Source: Pelomonas sp. Root1237 (GTDB taxonomy: Bacteria; Pseudomonadota; Gammaproteobacteria; Burkholderiales; Burkholderiaceae_C). Taken from it: 64,000 nt of DNA. Positions within the stretch are counted from its first letter, which is position 1, and each line of letters opens with the position of its first letter. This document shows, in pieces, positions 28,648 through 39,025 of this stretch. Below the pieces are notes generated by a model. The model was not told where the DNA came from, did not search any database, and saw only the letters and a program-made list of their open reading frames with translations. The translations under genes were made by a program, and so were the position numbers. The DNA lies in the NCBI RefSeq assembly GCF_001425055.1, contig NZ_LMDK01000012.1, forward strand, positions 782,205 to 846,204, given 5' to 3'.

Positions 28648-30000
28648 ATGCCGCTGCCGCCGATGCGCCCCCTCCACGTCCTGTTCGCCCTGCTGTTGCC
28701 GACCCTCGCGCAGGCCTGGGGCAACCACACCCCCATGTGCTACCGCGCCTTCGAGCGCATGCCCGAGGTTGCGAACGTTGCGGTCGTGAAGGCCGAACCT
28801 CTCGTCGACTTCCTTCGCGACCAGGAAGTGGCCATCGCCGCTCGGCTCGACGCTCAGGAGGCTTTGCTGCGCGAGCGCCTGAAGGGGCATGCCCCCCGGC
28901 CCGACGCGTTGCGCTTTGTGGCCGATGCCAAACGCAGCGACGCCGAGCGACGCGCCGCCTTCCTGCGCGCGCTGCGCCTGTCGCCCCAGGCCAGGCTGGC
29001 CCTCTATCTGCAGATCGACCCGCGCAACCCCGACGCCAGCCGCCCTGCACTGGATGTCGGCGTGGTCAGTGCCGCCACCCCGGGCAAGGGCGCGACCCAG
29101 CGCTTCGTCACACTGCAGCCCGGCGAGACCGTCGCGCCGCTGGCCGTGCTGGCCTCGGCCTGCGACGAGCCCGACTACGGCCACGACCTCAATCTCTTTG
29201 ACGACAACCCGGGCAGCCCGGCCGACCCGGCTTACGGTTTCGGCAAGCAGCCTTTCGGGAACGCGGCCGTTGCCATCGGCTCGCAGGCTCCTTTTCACAT
29301 GGGCTTCTTCCACCAGGGCGCCGTCTTCAACACGCTGGCGCCCAGCTTTGCGCGCACCTTCACCGAGTTGCGCGTGCAGCAGTACAGCGCATTGGCCGCG
29401 TTGGCCTGGCAGAGCGGCCATGCCTATTGGGGTTGGCGCTTTGCGGGCATGGCCCTGCACCATGTCGAGGACCTGACGCAGCCTTATCACTCCAGCGCAG
29501 CGCCGGGCGCGACGCTGGGCCACATGATGTGGGTCAACCTCAAGGCCCAGCTGGGCGCGCCAGCGGATCGCCAGGGATTGGTCGTGCTGCAGAGCAACCG
29601 TCATTTCGTGCTGGAGCAGTTCCAGACGCGCTGGATCATCGACAACGCGCAGCAGCGTCGCGATGGCCCGCTGGAGCTCGCGCTGCGCGACGCCACCCGC
29701 GACGGCCGCTATCCGGCCTGGGGTTTCGACTATGTACGCGACGTCGTCGCGGCCGAGGCGTTCAAGGCCGGGCCGGCGACGGATGCAGCCGTCGTGGTCG
29801 GCGCGCCGGCGAAATTCGTCACTGACCCCAATTTGGACTTTGCTGCCAACGAAGCCCGGTTCGGCCCCGAGCTGGCGCGCGACCTGCAGGGTCAACGCGA
29901 TGCCTTGCACCGGGCCATCGCTGAGCTGCTGGGCCATTTCGGTGCGCACAGCCGCAACGCGCTGCGTGGGATGTTGAAGCAGGCCAGCGCGCCGCATTGA
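28648..30000 (+). CDS. Exported zinc phospholipase C / S1-P1 nuclease-like protein
   Basis: This 450-residue protein has a signal peptide ending AQA before WGNH. Mature enzymes of this superfamily begin with a Trp whose amino group binds zinc, so cleavage there fits precisely. The segment MALHHVEDLTQPYHS has the family spacing His-x3-Asp-x5-His, and another zinc-type His occurs in APFHMGFFHQGA. The family hydrolyses phosphodiester bonds in phospholipids or nucleic acids; which is not decidable here. In-frame starts at 28615, 28648 and 28663 are possible without a clear ribosome site. The 289 bp upstream, divergent from the Yip1 gene, show no other gene. Confidence 0.78.
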   Translation: MPLPPMRPLHVLFALLLPTLAQAWGNHTPMCYRAFERMPEVANVAVVKAEPLVDFLRDQEVAIAARLDAQEALLRERLKGHAPRPDALRFVADAKRSDAERRAAFLRALRLSPQARLALYLQIDPRNPDASRPALDVGVVSAATPGKGATQRFVTLQPGETVAPLAVLASACDEPDYGHDLNLFDDNPGSPADPAYGFGKQPFGNAAVAIGSQAPFHMGFFHQGAVFNTLAPSFARTFTELRVQQYSALAALAWQSGHAYWGWRFAGMALHHVEDLTQPYHSSAAPGATLGHMMWVNLKAQLGAPADRQGLVVLQSNRHFVLEQFQTRWIIDNAQQRRDGPLELALRDATRDGRYPAWGFDYVRDVVAAEAFKAGPATDAAVVVGAPAKFVTDPNLDFAANEARFGPELARDLQGQRDALHRAIAELLGHFGAHSRNALRGMLKQASAPH

Positions 30001-30084
30001 TCTTCGCAAACCACGAAACGCCAGTCGTTTTCTGGCGCAGAATCTCTATCTTCACGAAGGCTATGCTGGAGTTGGACGATCAAC

Positions 30085-30978
30085 ATGCGCCACGACCTCA
30101 CCACTCTCAATCTCGTGCTCGCCATCGAGCAGACCCGCTCGATCACGCGCGGCGCCGCCCAGGAACACCTGGCGCTGGCAGCCGCCAGCAAGCGCCTGTC
30201 TGACCTGGAAAGCCGCCTTGGCGTGCAGCTCTTTGAGCGGCGCGCGAGGGGGGTCGAACCTACCGAGGCCGGCCGCGCCTTGGTGCGCCATATCCGTTCG
30301 CTGCACGCGTCGCTCTACGCCCTCGAGACCGAGGTCATGGAGTTCTCGCGGGGCATCAAGGGCCATCTGCGCATCGCCGCCAACAGCAGTGCCATCACCG
30401 AGGCGCTGCCGCCGCATCTGGTGGGTTTCTCGCAGGCGCACAGCCAGATCCGCATCAGCCTGGAAGACCTGACCAGCGCCGAGGCCCAGGCCGCGGTGGC
30501 GGAAGGGCGTGCCGACATCGGTGTGTTCTCGCCGCCTCTGCTGGACAACCGGCTGCAGACGTGGACGTTTGCGCATGGTCGCCTCGCGGCGCTCGTGCCC
30601 TTGAAGCACCCGCTGGCCCAGCGCGAGGAAGTCACCTTCGACGACCTGCTGGCTTATGACCTCATCGGCCTGCATGCCGGTGCCAGCGCCCAGGAGTTGA
30701 TGCGTGAACAGGCTGCCGCGCGTGGCAAGACGCTGAACGCGCGCTGGCAGGTGCGTGGCTTTGATGCCATCGCCCAGCTCGTCGAGGCTGGCCTGGGCGT
30801 GGCCGTGCTGCCCGAGCAACCGGCCGAGCGCTTCACGCGCGTCTTCGGCGTGCGCTGCCTGCGGCTTGAAGAGCCGTGGGCCGAGCGCGAATATGTATTG
30901 GGTGTGCTGCGCCAGCAGCGTCTGCCCACCGTGGTGCAACGCTTCGTGGACACCCTGATTCCTCGAGAGAAGCAATGA
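30085..30978 (+). CDS. LysR-family transcriptional regulator
   Basis: This 297-residue regulator has a winged helix-turn-helix at residues 1-62 ([20 protein letters not shown], then [19 protein letters not shown]) and a type-2 periplasmic-binding-like effector domain (about 90-295). It overlaps leuC by 4 nt (ATGA) on the same strand, which is unusual because LysR genes are commonly divergent from their targets. Cotranscription with leuCDB is therefore likely. Its effector and targets are not evident. Confidence 0.9.
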   Translation: MRHDLTTLNLVLAIEQTRSITRGAAQEHLALAAASKRLSDLESRLGVQLFERRARGVEPTEAGRALVRHIRSLHASLYALETEVMEFSRGIKGHLRIAANSSAITEALPPHLVGFSQAHSQIRISLEDLTSAEAQAAVAEGRADIGVFSPPLLDNRLQTWTFAHGRLAALVPLKHPLAQREEVTFDDLLAYDLIGLHAGASAQELMREQAAARGKTLNARWQVRGFDAIAQLVEAGLGVAVLPEQPAERFTRVFGVRCLRLEEPWAEREYVLGVLRQQRLPTVVQRFVDTLIPREKQ

Positions 30979-32387
30979 CTTCAAGAACCCTCTACGACAA
31001 GCTCTGGGATGAGCATGTCGTGCACTCCGAGCCGGATGGCACGGCACTGCTCTACATCGACCGCCACCTCGTCCATGAGGTGACCAGCCCGCAGGCCTTC
31101 GAAGGCCTGGACCTGGCCGGCCGCAAGGTCTGGCGTCTGAGCGCGAACCTCGCTGTCAGCGACCACAACGTGCCGACGACAGACCGCAGCCAGGGCATCG
31201 CGGACCCGATCTCGCGACTGCAGGTCGACACGCTGGACGCCAACTGCGACCGCGTCGGCATCACGCAGTTCAAGATGAACGACAAGCGCCAGGGCATCGT
31301 GCACGTCATCGGCCCCGAGCAGGGCGCGACGCTGCCGGGCATGACCGTCGTCTGCGGCGACAGCCACACCTCCACGCACGGCGCCTTCGGCGCGCTGGCG
31401 CATGGCATCGGCACCAGCGAGGTCGAGCATGTGCTGGCCACGCAGACGCTGTCGGCCAAGAAGGCCAAGAACCTGCTCGTCAAGGTCGAAGGCCAATGCC
31501 CCAAGGGCGTCGGCGCGAAGGACATCGTGCTGGCCATCATCGGCAGGATCGGCACGGCTGGCGGCAATGGCTACACCATCGAGTTTGCGGGCGCGGCTAT
31601 CCGCTTACTCTCGATGGAAGGTCGCATGACCGTCTGCAACATGGCCATCGAGGCCGGTGCGCGCGCCGGGCTCATCGGCGTGGACGAAACGACCATTGCC
31701 TACGTGAAAGGCCGCCCCTTCTCCCCGCAGGGCGTGGAGTGGGACCAGGCCGTCGCCTACTGGCGCACGCTGCATTCGGATCCCGGCGCCCATTTCGACA
31801 AGGTCGTCGAGCTCGACGCCGCGCAGATCCGCCCGCAAGTCAGCTGGGGCACCTCGCCCGAGATGGTGCTGGCCATCGACGACCGCGTGCCCGACCCCGA
31901 CAAGGAAAAGGACGCCGTCAAGCGCGGCGCCATCGAGCGCGCGCTGACCTACATGGCGCTGGAACCCAACAAGGCCATCAGCGACATCCATGTCGACAAG
32001 GTCTTCATCGGCTCCTGCACCAACAGCCGCATCGAGGACATGCGCGAGGCCGCCGCCGTGGTGCGCCGCGTGGGTGGGCGCCTCGCCAAGAACATCAAGC
32101 TGGCCCTGGTCGTGCCGGGCTCCGGCCTCGTCAAGGCGCAAGCCGAAGCCGAAGGCCTGGACCAGGTCTTCAAGGCCGCCGGCTTTGAATGGCGCGAGCC
32201 GGGTTGTTCGATGTGCCTGGCGATGAACGCCGACCGGTTGGAGCCGGGTGAGCGCTGCGCGTCCACGAGCAATCGCAACTTCGAAGGCCGCCAGGGTGCC
32301 GGTGGCCGTACCCACCTCGTCAGCCCTGCCATGGCTGCTGCGGCCGCGATGACCGGCCATTTCGTTGACGTCCGCACGCTGAGCTGA
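30975..32387 (+). CDS. leuC: 3-Isopropylmalate dehydratase large subunit
   Basis: LeuC with LeuD isomerises 2-isopropylmalate to 3-isopropylmalate in leucine synthesis. The 470 residues contain the aconitase-type 4Fe-4S ligands Cys348 (GSCTNSR), Cys411 and Cys414 (CSMC), and the active-site region [22 protein letters not shown]. The start is the ATG overlapping the LysR stop. leuD follows after 2 bp. No entericidin-like gene lies between leuC and leuD. Confidence 0.97.
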   Translation: MTSRTLYDKLWDEHVVHSEPDGTALLYIDRHLVHEVTSPQAFEGLDLAGRKVWRLSANLAVSDHNVPTTDRSQGIADPISRLQVDTLDANCDRVGITQFKMNDKRQGIVHVIGPEQGATLPGMTVVCGDSHTSTHGAFGALAHGIGTSEVEHVLATQTLSAKKAKNLLVKVEGQCPKGVGAKDIVLAIIGRIGTAGGNGYTIEFAGAAIRLLSMEGRMTVCNMAIEAGARAGLIGVDETTIAYVKGRPFSPQGVEWDQAVAYWRTLHSDPGAHFDKVVELDAAQIRPQVSWGTSPEMVLAIDDRVPDPDKEKDAVKRGAIERALTYMALEPNKAISDIHVDKVFIGSCTNSRIEDMREAAAVVRRVGGRLAKNIKLALVVPGSGLVKAQAEAEGLDQVFKAAGFEWREPGCSMCLAMNADRLEPGERCASTSNRNFEGRQGAGGRTHLVSPAMAAAAAMTGHFVDVRTLS

Positions 32388-32389
32388 CT

Positions 32390-33037
32390 ATGGACAAGTT
32401 CACCATCCACAAGGGCCTCGTCGCGCCCATGGACCGCGACAACGTCGACACCGACGCCATCATCCCCAAGCAGTTCCTGAAGTCGATCAAGCGCAGCGGC
32501 TTCGGCCCCAACCTGTTCGACGAGTGGCGCTACCTGGATCACGGCGAGCCCGGGCAAGACCCAGCCAGCCGCAAGCCCAACCCCGACTTCGTGCTGAACC
32601 AGCCGCGCTACCAGGGCGCCAGCGTGCTGATCGCGCGCAGCAATTTCGGCTGTGGTTCCAGCCGCGAGCACGCGCCCTGGGCGTTGCAGCAGTACGGCTT
32701 CCGCGCCATCCTGGCGCCGAGCTTTGCGGACATCTTCTTCAACAACTGCTTCAAGAATGGCCTGCTGCCCATCGTCCTGCCGGAAAGCGCCATTGCGCGC
32801 CTGTTCGACGAGGTCTATGCCTTTCCCGGCTACCAGTTGGTCGTCGACCTGCCGCGCCAAGTGGTGGTGAAGCCCGACGGCGCCGAGCTGCCCTTCGACA
32901 TCGAGCCCTTCCGCAAGGAGTGCCTGATCGGCGGCCTGGATGAGATCGGCCTGACGCTGCAGCACACCGACAAGATCCGTGCGTTTGAATCCGCCCGCAT
33001 CGCCAGCAAGCCCTGGCTGAACAACCGAGTGATTTGA
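32390..33037 (+). CDS. leuD: 3-Isopropylmalate dehydratase small subunit
   Basis: This 215-residue swivel subunit completes the dehydratase active site. Characteristic segments are [11 protein letters not shown] near the N-terminus and [15 protein letters not shown] in the middle. Length is normal for the family. It lies between leuC (2 bp) and leuB (1 bp) in an evident operon. Confidence 0.97.
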   Translation: MDKFTIHKGLVAPMDRDNVDTDAIIPKQFLKSIKRSGFGPNLFDEWRYLDHGEPGQDPASRKPNPDFVLNQPRYQGASVLIARSNFGCGSSREHAPWALQQYGFRAILAPSFADIFFNNCFKNGLLPIVLPESAIARLFDEVYAFPGYQLVVDLPRQVVVKPDGAELPFDIEPFRKECLIGGLDEIGLTLQHTDKIRAFESARIASKPWLNNRVI

Positions 33038-33038
33038 G

Positions 33039-34133
33039 ATGAAGAAGATTGCAGTACTGCCGGGCGACGGTATCGGCCCAGAAATCATGGCCGAGGCCGT
33101 CAAGGTGCTGAAGGCGCTGGACCTGCCTTTGCAGCTCGACTGGGCCGACGTTGGCGGCAAGGCCTATGAGACCAGCGGCCATCCGCTGCCCCCGGCCACG
33201 CTGAAGCTGGCCCAGGAAGCCGACGCCGTACTGTTCGGCGCCGTGGGCGACTGGAAATACGACAAGCTGGAGCGCTCGCTGCGCCCCGAGCAGGCCATCC
33301 TCGGCCTGCGCAAGGCTCTCGGCCTGTTTGCAAACTTTCGACCGGCCATCTGCTACGAGCAGCTCACGCACGCCTCGTCGCTGAAGCCTGAGCTGGTGGC
33401 GGGCCTCGACATCCTGCTGATTCGCGAACTGACCGGCGACATCTACTTCGGCCAGCCGCGCGGCCGCCGCACGGCCGTGGACGGCCACTTCCCCGGCGCC
33501 GACGAAGCCTTCGACACGATGCGCTATTCGCGCCCCGAGATCGAGCGCATCGCCCACGTTGCCTTCCAGGCCGCCCGCAAGCGCGGCAAGCGCCTGACCA
33601 GCGTCGACAAGGCCAATGTGCTGGAGACCTCGCAGTTCTGGAAGGACATCGTCATCGAAGTCCACGCCCAGTACCCCGACGTCGAGCTGGACCATATGTA
33701 CGTGGACAACGCAGCCATGCAGCTCGTCAAGGCGCCGAAGAAGTTCGACGTCGTCGTGACCGGCAACATGTTCGGCGACATCCTGTCCGATGAAGCCGCG
33801 ATGCTGACCGGGTCCATCGGCATGCTGCCGTCGGCCTCGTTGGACGCCAACAACAAGGGCCTCTACGAACCCAGCCACGGCAGCGCGCCGGACATCGCAG
33901 GCAAGGGCATCGCCAATCCTCTGGCTACAATCCTGTCCGCTGCCATGATGCTCAAGTTCTCCCTCAACCAAGCCGACGCTGCCGCTCGTATCGAGCAGGC
34001 CGTGCAATCGGTGCTGGCCCAGGGCTTGCGCACTGCCGACATCTGGTCCGAAGGCACCTCGAAGGTCACGACCATCGAGATGGGCGACGCAGTCGTCAAA
34101 GCCATTACGACCACGAAAACCATCAAGAGCTAA
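33039..34133 (+). CDS. leuB: 3-Isopropylmalate dehydrogenase
   Basis: LeuB oxidatively decarboxylates 3-isopropylmalate with NAD, the last pathway-specific step before transamination to leucine. The 364 residues show the nucleotide loop [10 protein letters not shown] at the N-terminus, the substrate/metal segment [20 protein letters not shown] and the adenine-binding [18 protein letters not shown]. Length and motifs are standard. The gap of about 80 bp to asd holds a weak GC hairpin but no strong terminator, so readthrough is possible. Confidence 0.97.
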   Translation: MKKIAVLPGDGIGPEIMAEAVKVLKALDLPLQLDWADVGGKAYETSGHPLPPATLKLAQEADAVLFGAVGDWKYDKLERSLRPEQAILGLRKALGLFANFRPAICYEQLTHASSLKPELVAGLDILLIRELTGDIYFGQPRGRRTAVDGHFPGADEAFDTMRYSRPEIERIAHVAFQAARKRGKRLTSVDKANVLETSQFWKDIVIEVHAQYPDVELDHMYVDNAAMQLVKAPKKFDVVVTGNMFGDILSDEAAMLTGSIGMLPSASLDANNKGLYEPSHGSAPDIAGKGIANPLATILSAAMMLKFSLNQADAAARIEQAVQSVLAQGLRTADIWSEGTSKVTTIEMGDAVVKAITTTKTIKS

Positions 34134-34218
34134 AGCTCCGTCTCGTCTCGCCCCACCAAACCCGGCGAACGAGCCGGGGCCCAAAGTGGATGGGGTTTGG
34201 TGAAGCAAAGGAATGATG

Positions 34219-35331
34219 ATGACGACCTTGGTAGGCCTCGTAGGCTGGCGCGGCATGGTGGGCTCGGTGCTCATGGAGCGCATGACCACTGAACGCGATT
34301 TCGACCTGATCGAGCCGCTGTTCTTCTCGACGTCCAACGCCGGCGGCGCTGCCCCGGCCCAGGCCAAGAACGAGAAGTCGCTGCAGAACGCCTTCGACAT
34401 CGAACAGCTCAAGCGCTGCGACATCATCATCACCGCCCAGGGCGGCGACTACACGACCGAGGTCTACCCCAAGCTGCGTGCCGCAGGTTGGGCCGGCCAC
34501 TGGATCGACGCCGCCTCGACCCTGCGCATGGCCGATGACGCCGTCATCATCCTGGACCCCGTCAACCGCCCGGTCATCGACCAGGCGCTGAGCAACGGCG
34601 GCAAGAACTGGATCGGCGGCAACTGCACCGTCAGCTGCATGCTGATGGGCGTGGGCGCGCTGTACAAGGCTGGCCTCGTTGAGTGGATGTCCACCCAGAC
34701 CTACCAGGCCGCTTCCGGCGGCGGTGCCCAGCACATGCGCGAACTGCTGACCCAGTACGGCACGCTGAACGCTTCGGTCAAGCCGCTGCTGGACGACCCC
34801 AAGAGCGCCATCCTCGACATCGACCGCCTACTGGCCGAGAAGCAGCGCACGCTGTCGCCCGACGAGGTGGCCAACTTTGGCGTGCCGCTGGGCGGCTCCT
34901 TGATCCCCTGGATCGACAAGGACCTCGGCAACGGCATGTCCAAGGAAGAGTGGAAGGGCATGGCCGAGACCAACAAGATCCTCGGCTCGGGCGCCATTCC
35001 CGTCGACGGCTTCTGCGTCCGCGTCGGCGCAATGCGCTGCCACAGCCAGGCCCTGACCTTCAAGCTGAAGAAGGACGTGCCCCTGGCCGACATCGAGGCC
35101 ATGATCGCCGCCGATAACGCCTGGGTGAAGGTCGTGCCGAACACGCGCGAAGCCACCATCCGCGACCTGACGCCCGTGGCCGTCACTGGCACGATGACCA
35201 TCCCCGTCGGCCGCCTGCGCAAGCTGGCCATGGGCCCCGAGTACCTGGGTGCCTTCACCATCGGTGACCAGCTGCTGTGGGGCGCCGCCGAGCCGCTGCG
35301 CCGCATGCTGCGCATCCTGCTCGAGCGTTGA
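34219..35331 (+). CDS. asd: Aspartate-semialdehyde dehydrogenase
   Basis: Asd reduces aspartyl phosphate with NADPH to aspartate semialdehyde, feeding lysine, threonine, methionine and cell-wall synthesis. NADP loop [13 protein letters not shown] is at the N-terminus. The catalytic cysteine lies in GGNCTVSCM (about residue 135), and the active-site His lies in [13 protein letters not shown]. Three consecutive in-frame ATGs occur at 34213, 34216 and 34219. The third is favoured because AAAGGA is then about 7 nt upstream. The length of about 370 residues fits the gammaproteobacterial-type enzyme. Confidence 0.96.
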   Translation: MTTLVGLVGWRGMVGSVLMERMTTERDFDLIEPLFFSTSNAGGAAPAQAKNEKSLQNAFDIEQLKRCDIIITAQGGDYTTEVYPKLRAAGWAGHWIDAASTLRMADDAVIILDPVNRPVIDQALSNGGKNWIGGNCTVSCMLMGVGALYKAGLVEWMSTQTYQAASGGGAQHMRELLTQYGTLNASVKPLLDDPKSAILDIDRLLAEKQRTLSPDEVANFGVPLGGSLIPWIDKDLGNGMSKEEWKGMAETNKILGSGAIPVDGFCVRVGAMRCHSQALTFKLKKDVPLADIEAMIAADNAWVKVVPNTREATIRDLTPVAVTGTMTIPVGRLRKLAMGPEYLGAFTIGDQLLWGAAEPLRRMLRILLER

Positions 35332-35340
35332 TAGACCGAA

Positions 35341-35372
35341 CATGCCTTGCGCCCCGCGTGGCGCAAGGCATG
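35341..35372 (+). terminator. Perfect 13-bp hairpin after asd
   Basis: Arms CATGCCTTGCGCC and GGCGCAAGGCATG pair perfectly around a 6-nt loop, starting 9 bp after the asd stop. The following sequence is only moderately T-rich (ATTTGCTT), so termination may be partial. Confidence 0.65.
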
Positions 35373-35521
35373 ATTTGCTTACGGTCTTTTACGGTTTGAC
35401 CTAGGGTTCACCCGGGCGTCGATATTGGAACGAAGCGACACATCAGGTACCCCTTGAGCATTTCAGCGTATATGCTTGATGCCGTTGTGTTTTTTATTCC
35501 AGACTCGACACAGGCTATAAC

Positions 35522-35557
35522 GTGCAGCCCAGCGTGCAAACCAGCGTGCAGACCAGG
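35522..35557. repeat. Three 12-bp degenerate tandem repeats upstream of fimV
   Basis: gtgcagcccagc, gtgcaaaccagc and gtgcagaccagg follow one another without spacing in the asd-fimV intergenic region. The rest of that 340-bp region holds the hairpins at 35341 and 35586 and no gene. Confidence 0.7.
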
Positions 35558-35585
35558 CTCGTGCCGCGCGTTCTGAAGATCGAGA

Positions 35586-35608
35586 CAGGCGGGGCTTTGT
35601 GCCCCGCC
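35586..35608 (+). terminator. Terminator-like hairpin in the fimV leader
   Basis: Arms AGGCGGGGC and GCCCCGCCT form a 9-bp stem with loop TTTGT, followed by TGTTGCTTT. It lies 63 bp before the fimV start and well after the asd terminator. It could be an attenuator in the fimV leader or the 3' end of a short RNA that includes the 12-bp repeats. Confidence 0.5.
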
Positions 35609-35670
35609 TTGTTGCTTTGGGGAATGCCTTGAAAGATTACATCCGCGACGCATTCGAGGGAGTTCGACCC

Positions 35671-38187
35671 ATGGGATTTGCTCGCCATCATCTGGCGCTT
35701 GCTGCTGCGCTGCTCGTAGCCGGCGGTGGTGCGCAAGCGCTTGGCCTGGGCAAGCTGAATGTGCAGTCGGCCCTGGGCGAGACCATGCGCGCCGAGATCG
35801 ACGTCACCAGCCTGACACCCGAGGAGGCGTCGACGCTGAAGGTGCGCGTCGCGCCCCCCGAGTCCTACCGCGCCACTGGCGTGGAATACAACCCGGTGCT
35901 GACGTCGACCCAGGTTCAGATCGTGCGCAGCAACGGCCGCACCCTGCTGCGCGTCAGCAGTGATCGCTCGGTCCAGGAGCCGTTTGTCGACGTCATCCTC
36001 GAATTGAGCTGGTCCAGTGGCCGCCTGGTGCGCGAATACACGCTGCTGTTCGACCCGCCAAGCCTGCCCAAGCCCGCGCCGATCATTACGGCACCGCCGG
36101 CCGTGGCCGCCGCGCCTGCGCCGGCCACCGCTGCGTCGAGCGAGGCTGTTCCCGCACCGGCGCCGGCTGTGACTTCAGCCTTGCCGCGCAACGGTTCCGC
36201 ATCGGCGCCAGCGCCGGTGGCCGCGGCCCGCCCGCCTGCTGCCGCACCCGCTCCCGTTCGACCACCGGCCACGGCGGCCTCCGAGTACGCCGTGCGCCCT
36301 GGCGACTCGCTGTCCAAGATTGCCACGCGCACCCAGGTCAGCGGCATCTCGCTGGACCAGATGCTGGTCGGCCTGTTCCGAAACAATCCCGACGCCTTCA
36401 TCGACGGCAACATGAACCTGCTGAAGTCGGGTGCCGTGTTGCAGGTCCCGTCCAGCGACTCGCTGGCCGCGGTGCCGGCGCCCGAAGCGCGTCGTGTCAT
36501 CCTGGCCCAGAGCGCCGATTTCTCGGCCTACCGCCAGCGCCTGGCCTCCGCCGCGCCGACGCTGCAAAACAGCGGGAGCGAGCGCCAGTCCAAAGGACAG
36601 GTGCAGGCCGCCGTCGAGGACCGCAAGCCCGCCGCTGCGCCGACGCCCGACAAGCTCACCCTCAGCAAGGCTGGCAGCACCGCCGCCAGCGCCGCCGAGG
36701 CCAAGCTGTCCAAGGACACCGAGAAGAAGGACGCCGCCGCCCGCGTGGCCGAGCTGACCCGCAATGTCGAGGAGCTGAAGAAGCTCTCCAGTGCGGCCAA
36801 GCCAGCGGCGCCGGCGCCCACCACAGCGTCTGCGCCCGCGCCCGCAACGCCGGTGCTGCCCGCGCCGATCGTGGCGACTGCCGAGCCCGCATCCGCTGCT
36901 GCGTCGGCACCGGTTGCGGCTGCGGCAAGTGCGGCCGCGTCCCGTCCTGCGCCGCGCGCCAGTGCACCGCTGGCACCGCCGCCCGCTGCCGAGCCACCGG
37001 GCTTCATCGAGCAATTGCTCGACAGCCCCATCGTGCTGCCCCTGGCCGGTGTCCTCGTCGCCGTGCTGGGCGGCCTGGGCCTGTACCGCCTGCGCTCGCG
37101 CCGCCCGGCCCATGCAGCCGAGACCGGCTTCCACGAAAGCCGCCTGCAGCCCGATTCCTTCTTCGGCGGCACCGGTGGCCAGCGCGTCGACACGCGCGAC
37201 GCGCAGAACAGCGGCCAGTCGTCGATGAGCTATTCGCTCAGCCAGCTCGACGCGATTGGTGACGTCGATCCGGTCGCGGAAGCCGACGTCTACCTGGCCT
37301 ATGGCCGCGACCTGCAGGCCGAGGAAATCCTCAAGGAAGCGCTGCGCGCCAACCCCACGCGCCTGGCCATCCGCCTGAAGCTGCTGGAGGTCTACGCCAA
37401 GCGCCGTGACACCAAGGGCTTCGAGCAACTGGCCGTGCAGCTTTACGCCGAGACCAAGGGTTCGGGCGAGGACTGGGGCAAGGCCCAGGAGCTGGGGCGC
37501 GGCATCGACCCGGACAACCCGCTCTATCAGCCTGGCGGCGCGCCCGCTCATGTCGAGGATGGCCCCGAGCTGCGCCCCGAGCCGATGAATGCCAGCACGC
37601 TGCCCCAGACTGCGTTGCCGAGCGGCGCGTCGGCCGCTGCTGCGGCGGCTGCGGCTCATATGGCGACCGATGCGATGCGCGGCGGTCCCGACACCGGGCC
37701 GGTCAGCGGCTTCGACCTGGCGCTTGATCTGGATCTGGATGCGCCCGAGCCGGTTTCGCCGAATGCGATGGCGGCCACCCAGGCCATGCCCGCGTCGATT
37801 GAGCAGGTGCCGATGACGATGGACTTCGACATCTCCAGTCGCGGCACCCGCACGGCACCCCCCGCGCCGGACCTGAACTTCGATCTCAGCAGCATGGGTG
37901 GGCTGCCGCCGTCGCCTGCGGTCCCTGCATCGGCGTCCACCGACCTGGATTTCGACTTCGGCGAGCCCACGCTGCCTGGCGAGACGAATCCCGAGGTGCT
38001 GGGGGCGGCTCTCGAAGGGCTGGGTGATGACGAAGGCGACCCGCTGCTGCGTCAGCTCGAGCTGGCCGACGAATTCCGTCAGATCGGTGACACCGAAGGC
38101 GCCCGCGAAGTGCTCCAGGAGCTGATCCAGCGTGCCAGCGGCCCGTTGCGTGACAAGGCGCAGGCCATGCTGAACGAGCTGCGCTAA
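35671..38187 (+). CDS. fimV: FimV-like polar/peptidoglycan-binding protein
   Basis: FimV proteins organise the cell pole and support type IV pili and twitching. The 838-residue form starts at ATG 35671 with GAGGGAG upstream. A GTG 72 nt earlier would put extra residues before the signal peptide. The order is: signal peptide (ALAAALLVAGGGAQA), conserved FimV N-domain (LGLGKLNVQSALGETMRAEI), a LysM domain near residues 204-255 (YAVRPGDSLSKIA), Ala/Pro-rich linkers, one transmembrane helix near 450-472, then an acidic cytoplasmic part. The C-terminal FimV domain is at about 789-838 (GDPLLRQLELADEFRQIGD). The position before truA is conserved in betaproteobacteria. Confidence 0.93.
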   Translation: MGFARHHLALAAALLVAGGGAQALGLGKLNVQSALGETMRAEIDVTSLTPEEASTLKVRVAPPESYRATGVEYNPVLTSTQVQIVRSNGRTLLRVSSDRSVQEPFVDVILELSWSSGRLVREYTLLFDPPSLPKPAPIITAPPAVAAAPAPATAASSEAVPAPAPAVTSALPRNGSASAPAPVAAARPPAAAPAPVRPPATAASEYAVRPGDSLSKIATRTQVSGISLDQMLVGLFRNNPDAFIDGNMNLLKSGAVLQVPSSDSLAAVPAPEARRVILAQSADFSAYRQRLASAAPTLQNSGSERQSKGQVQAAVEDRKPAAAPTPDKLTLSKAGSTAASAAEAKLSKDTEKKDAAARVAELTRNVEELKKLSSAAKPAAPAPTTASAPAPATPVLPAPIVATAEPASAAASAPVAAAASAAASRPAPRASAPLAPPPAAEPPGFIEQLLDSPIVLPLAGVLVAVLGGLGLYRLRSRRPAHAAETGFHESRLQPDSFFGGTGGQRVDTRDAQNSGQSSMSYSLSQLDAIGDVDPVAEADVYLAYGRDLQAEEILKEALRANPTRLAIRLKLLEVYAKRRDTKGFEQLAVQLYAETKGSGEDWGKAQELGRGIDPDNPLYQPGGAPAHVEDGPELRPEPMNASTLPQTALPSGASAAAAAAAAHMATDAMRGGPDTGPVSGFDLALDLDLDAPEPVSPNAMAATQAMPASIEQVPMTMDFDISSRGTRTAPPAPDLNFDLSSMGGLPPSPAVPASASTDLDFDFGEPTLPGETNPEVLGAALEGLGDDEGDPLLRQLELADEFRQIGDTEGAREVLQELIQRASGPLRDKAQAMLNELR

Positions 38188-38206
38188 GGCTCAGCCGCGA
38201 TACTTC

Positions 38207-38231
38207 AACGCCCGGCTTGCCGGGCGTTTTT
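38207..38231 (+). terminator. Rho-independent terminator after fimV
   Basis: The stem CGCCCGG/CCGGGCG with loop CTTG, extended by A-T pairs, is followed by TTTTT 20 bp after the fimV stop. It separates fimV from truA and the trp genes. Confidence 0.85.
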
Positions 38232-38242
38232 ACTTGGAGCCC

Positions 38243-39025
38243 ATGAGAGTCGCACTAGGAGTCAGCTACCGCGGTGGCGGCTACAACGGCTGGCAGAGCC
38301 AGCCGGACGGCCGCACCGTGCAGGATGCGCTTGAAAAAGGCCTGTCCGCGTTCGCTGCACAGCCCATCCGTACGGTCTGCGCCGGCCGCACCGATGCGGG
38401 CGTGCATGGCATAAACCAGGTCATCCATTTCGACACCGAGGTCGAGCGCGAGCTGTTTTCCTGGGTGCGCGGCAGCAACCGCTACTTGCCGCCCGACATC
38501 GCCATCCAGTGGTGCCGCTTTCCGGGCGACACCTTTCATGCCCGCAATTCCGCGCGTGGCAGGCGGTACGCCTATCTGCTGCTGGAATCGGCCGTGCGGC
38601 CGGCCATCGAATCCGGGCAGTGTGGCTGGGTGTTCCGCCCGCTCGACCAAGCTGCCCTCGAAGCCGCCGCGGAACGGCTGATCGGCGAGCATGACTTCTC
38701 GTCCTTTCGCTCCTCGGAATGCCAGGCCGCTTCGCCGGTGAAGACGCTGCGCGAGATCCGCGTGCAACGGCGCGGCGCCTACTGGCGCTTCGAATTCGAG
38801 GCCAGTGCCTTCCTGCATCACATGGTGCGCAACCTGATGGGCTGCATCCTCGCCGTCGGCAGCGGTACGCGCTCGGCGGATTGGGTGTCGGACGTGCTCG
38901 CCGCGCGGGACCGCAAAGTGGCGGCTCCGACCTTTGCCCCTGATGGGCTCTACTTTCTCGGCCCGACCTACGATGTCGAACTCGACATCCCGCGCGAGGT
39001 CGCGGCTCTGAATTGGCTTCCATGA
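38243..39025 (+). CDS. truA: tRNA pseudouridine(38-40) synthase
   Basis: TruA converts uridines 38-40 of the tRNA anticodon arm to pseudouridine. The 260-residue protein has the catalytic aspartate in CAGRTDAGVHG (about residue 53) and conserved RGRRYAYLLL and HHMVRNLMG segments. The ATG at 38243 follows TTGGAG. An in-frame TTG 9 nt upstream is less likely. Its stop overlaps trpF by 4 nt. Confidence 0.96.
   Translation: MRVALGVSYRGGGYNGWQSQPDGRTVQDALEKGLSAFAAQPIRTVCAGRTDAGVHGINQVIHFDTEVERELFSWVRGSNRYLPPDIAIQWCRFPGDTFHARNSARGRRYAYLLLESAVRPAIESGQCGWVFRPLDQAALEAAAERLIGEHDFSSFRSSECQAASPVKTLREIRVQRRGAYWRFEFEASAFLHHMVRNLMGCILAVGSGTRSADWVSDVLAARDRKVAAPTFAPDGLYFLGPTYDVELDIPREVAALNWLP

Noticed and set aside
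27763-30009. 748-residue minus-strand frame opposite the phospholipase-like gene
   Set aside because: It is antisense to a gene with a signal peptide and zinc-site motifs, and its composition is typical of GC-rich antisense frames.
35599-35670. Upstream GTG start for fimV
   Set aside because: It falls on the terminator-like hairpin and would place 24 residues before the signal peptide. ATG 35671 has a good ribosome site.
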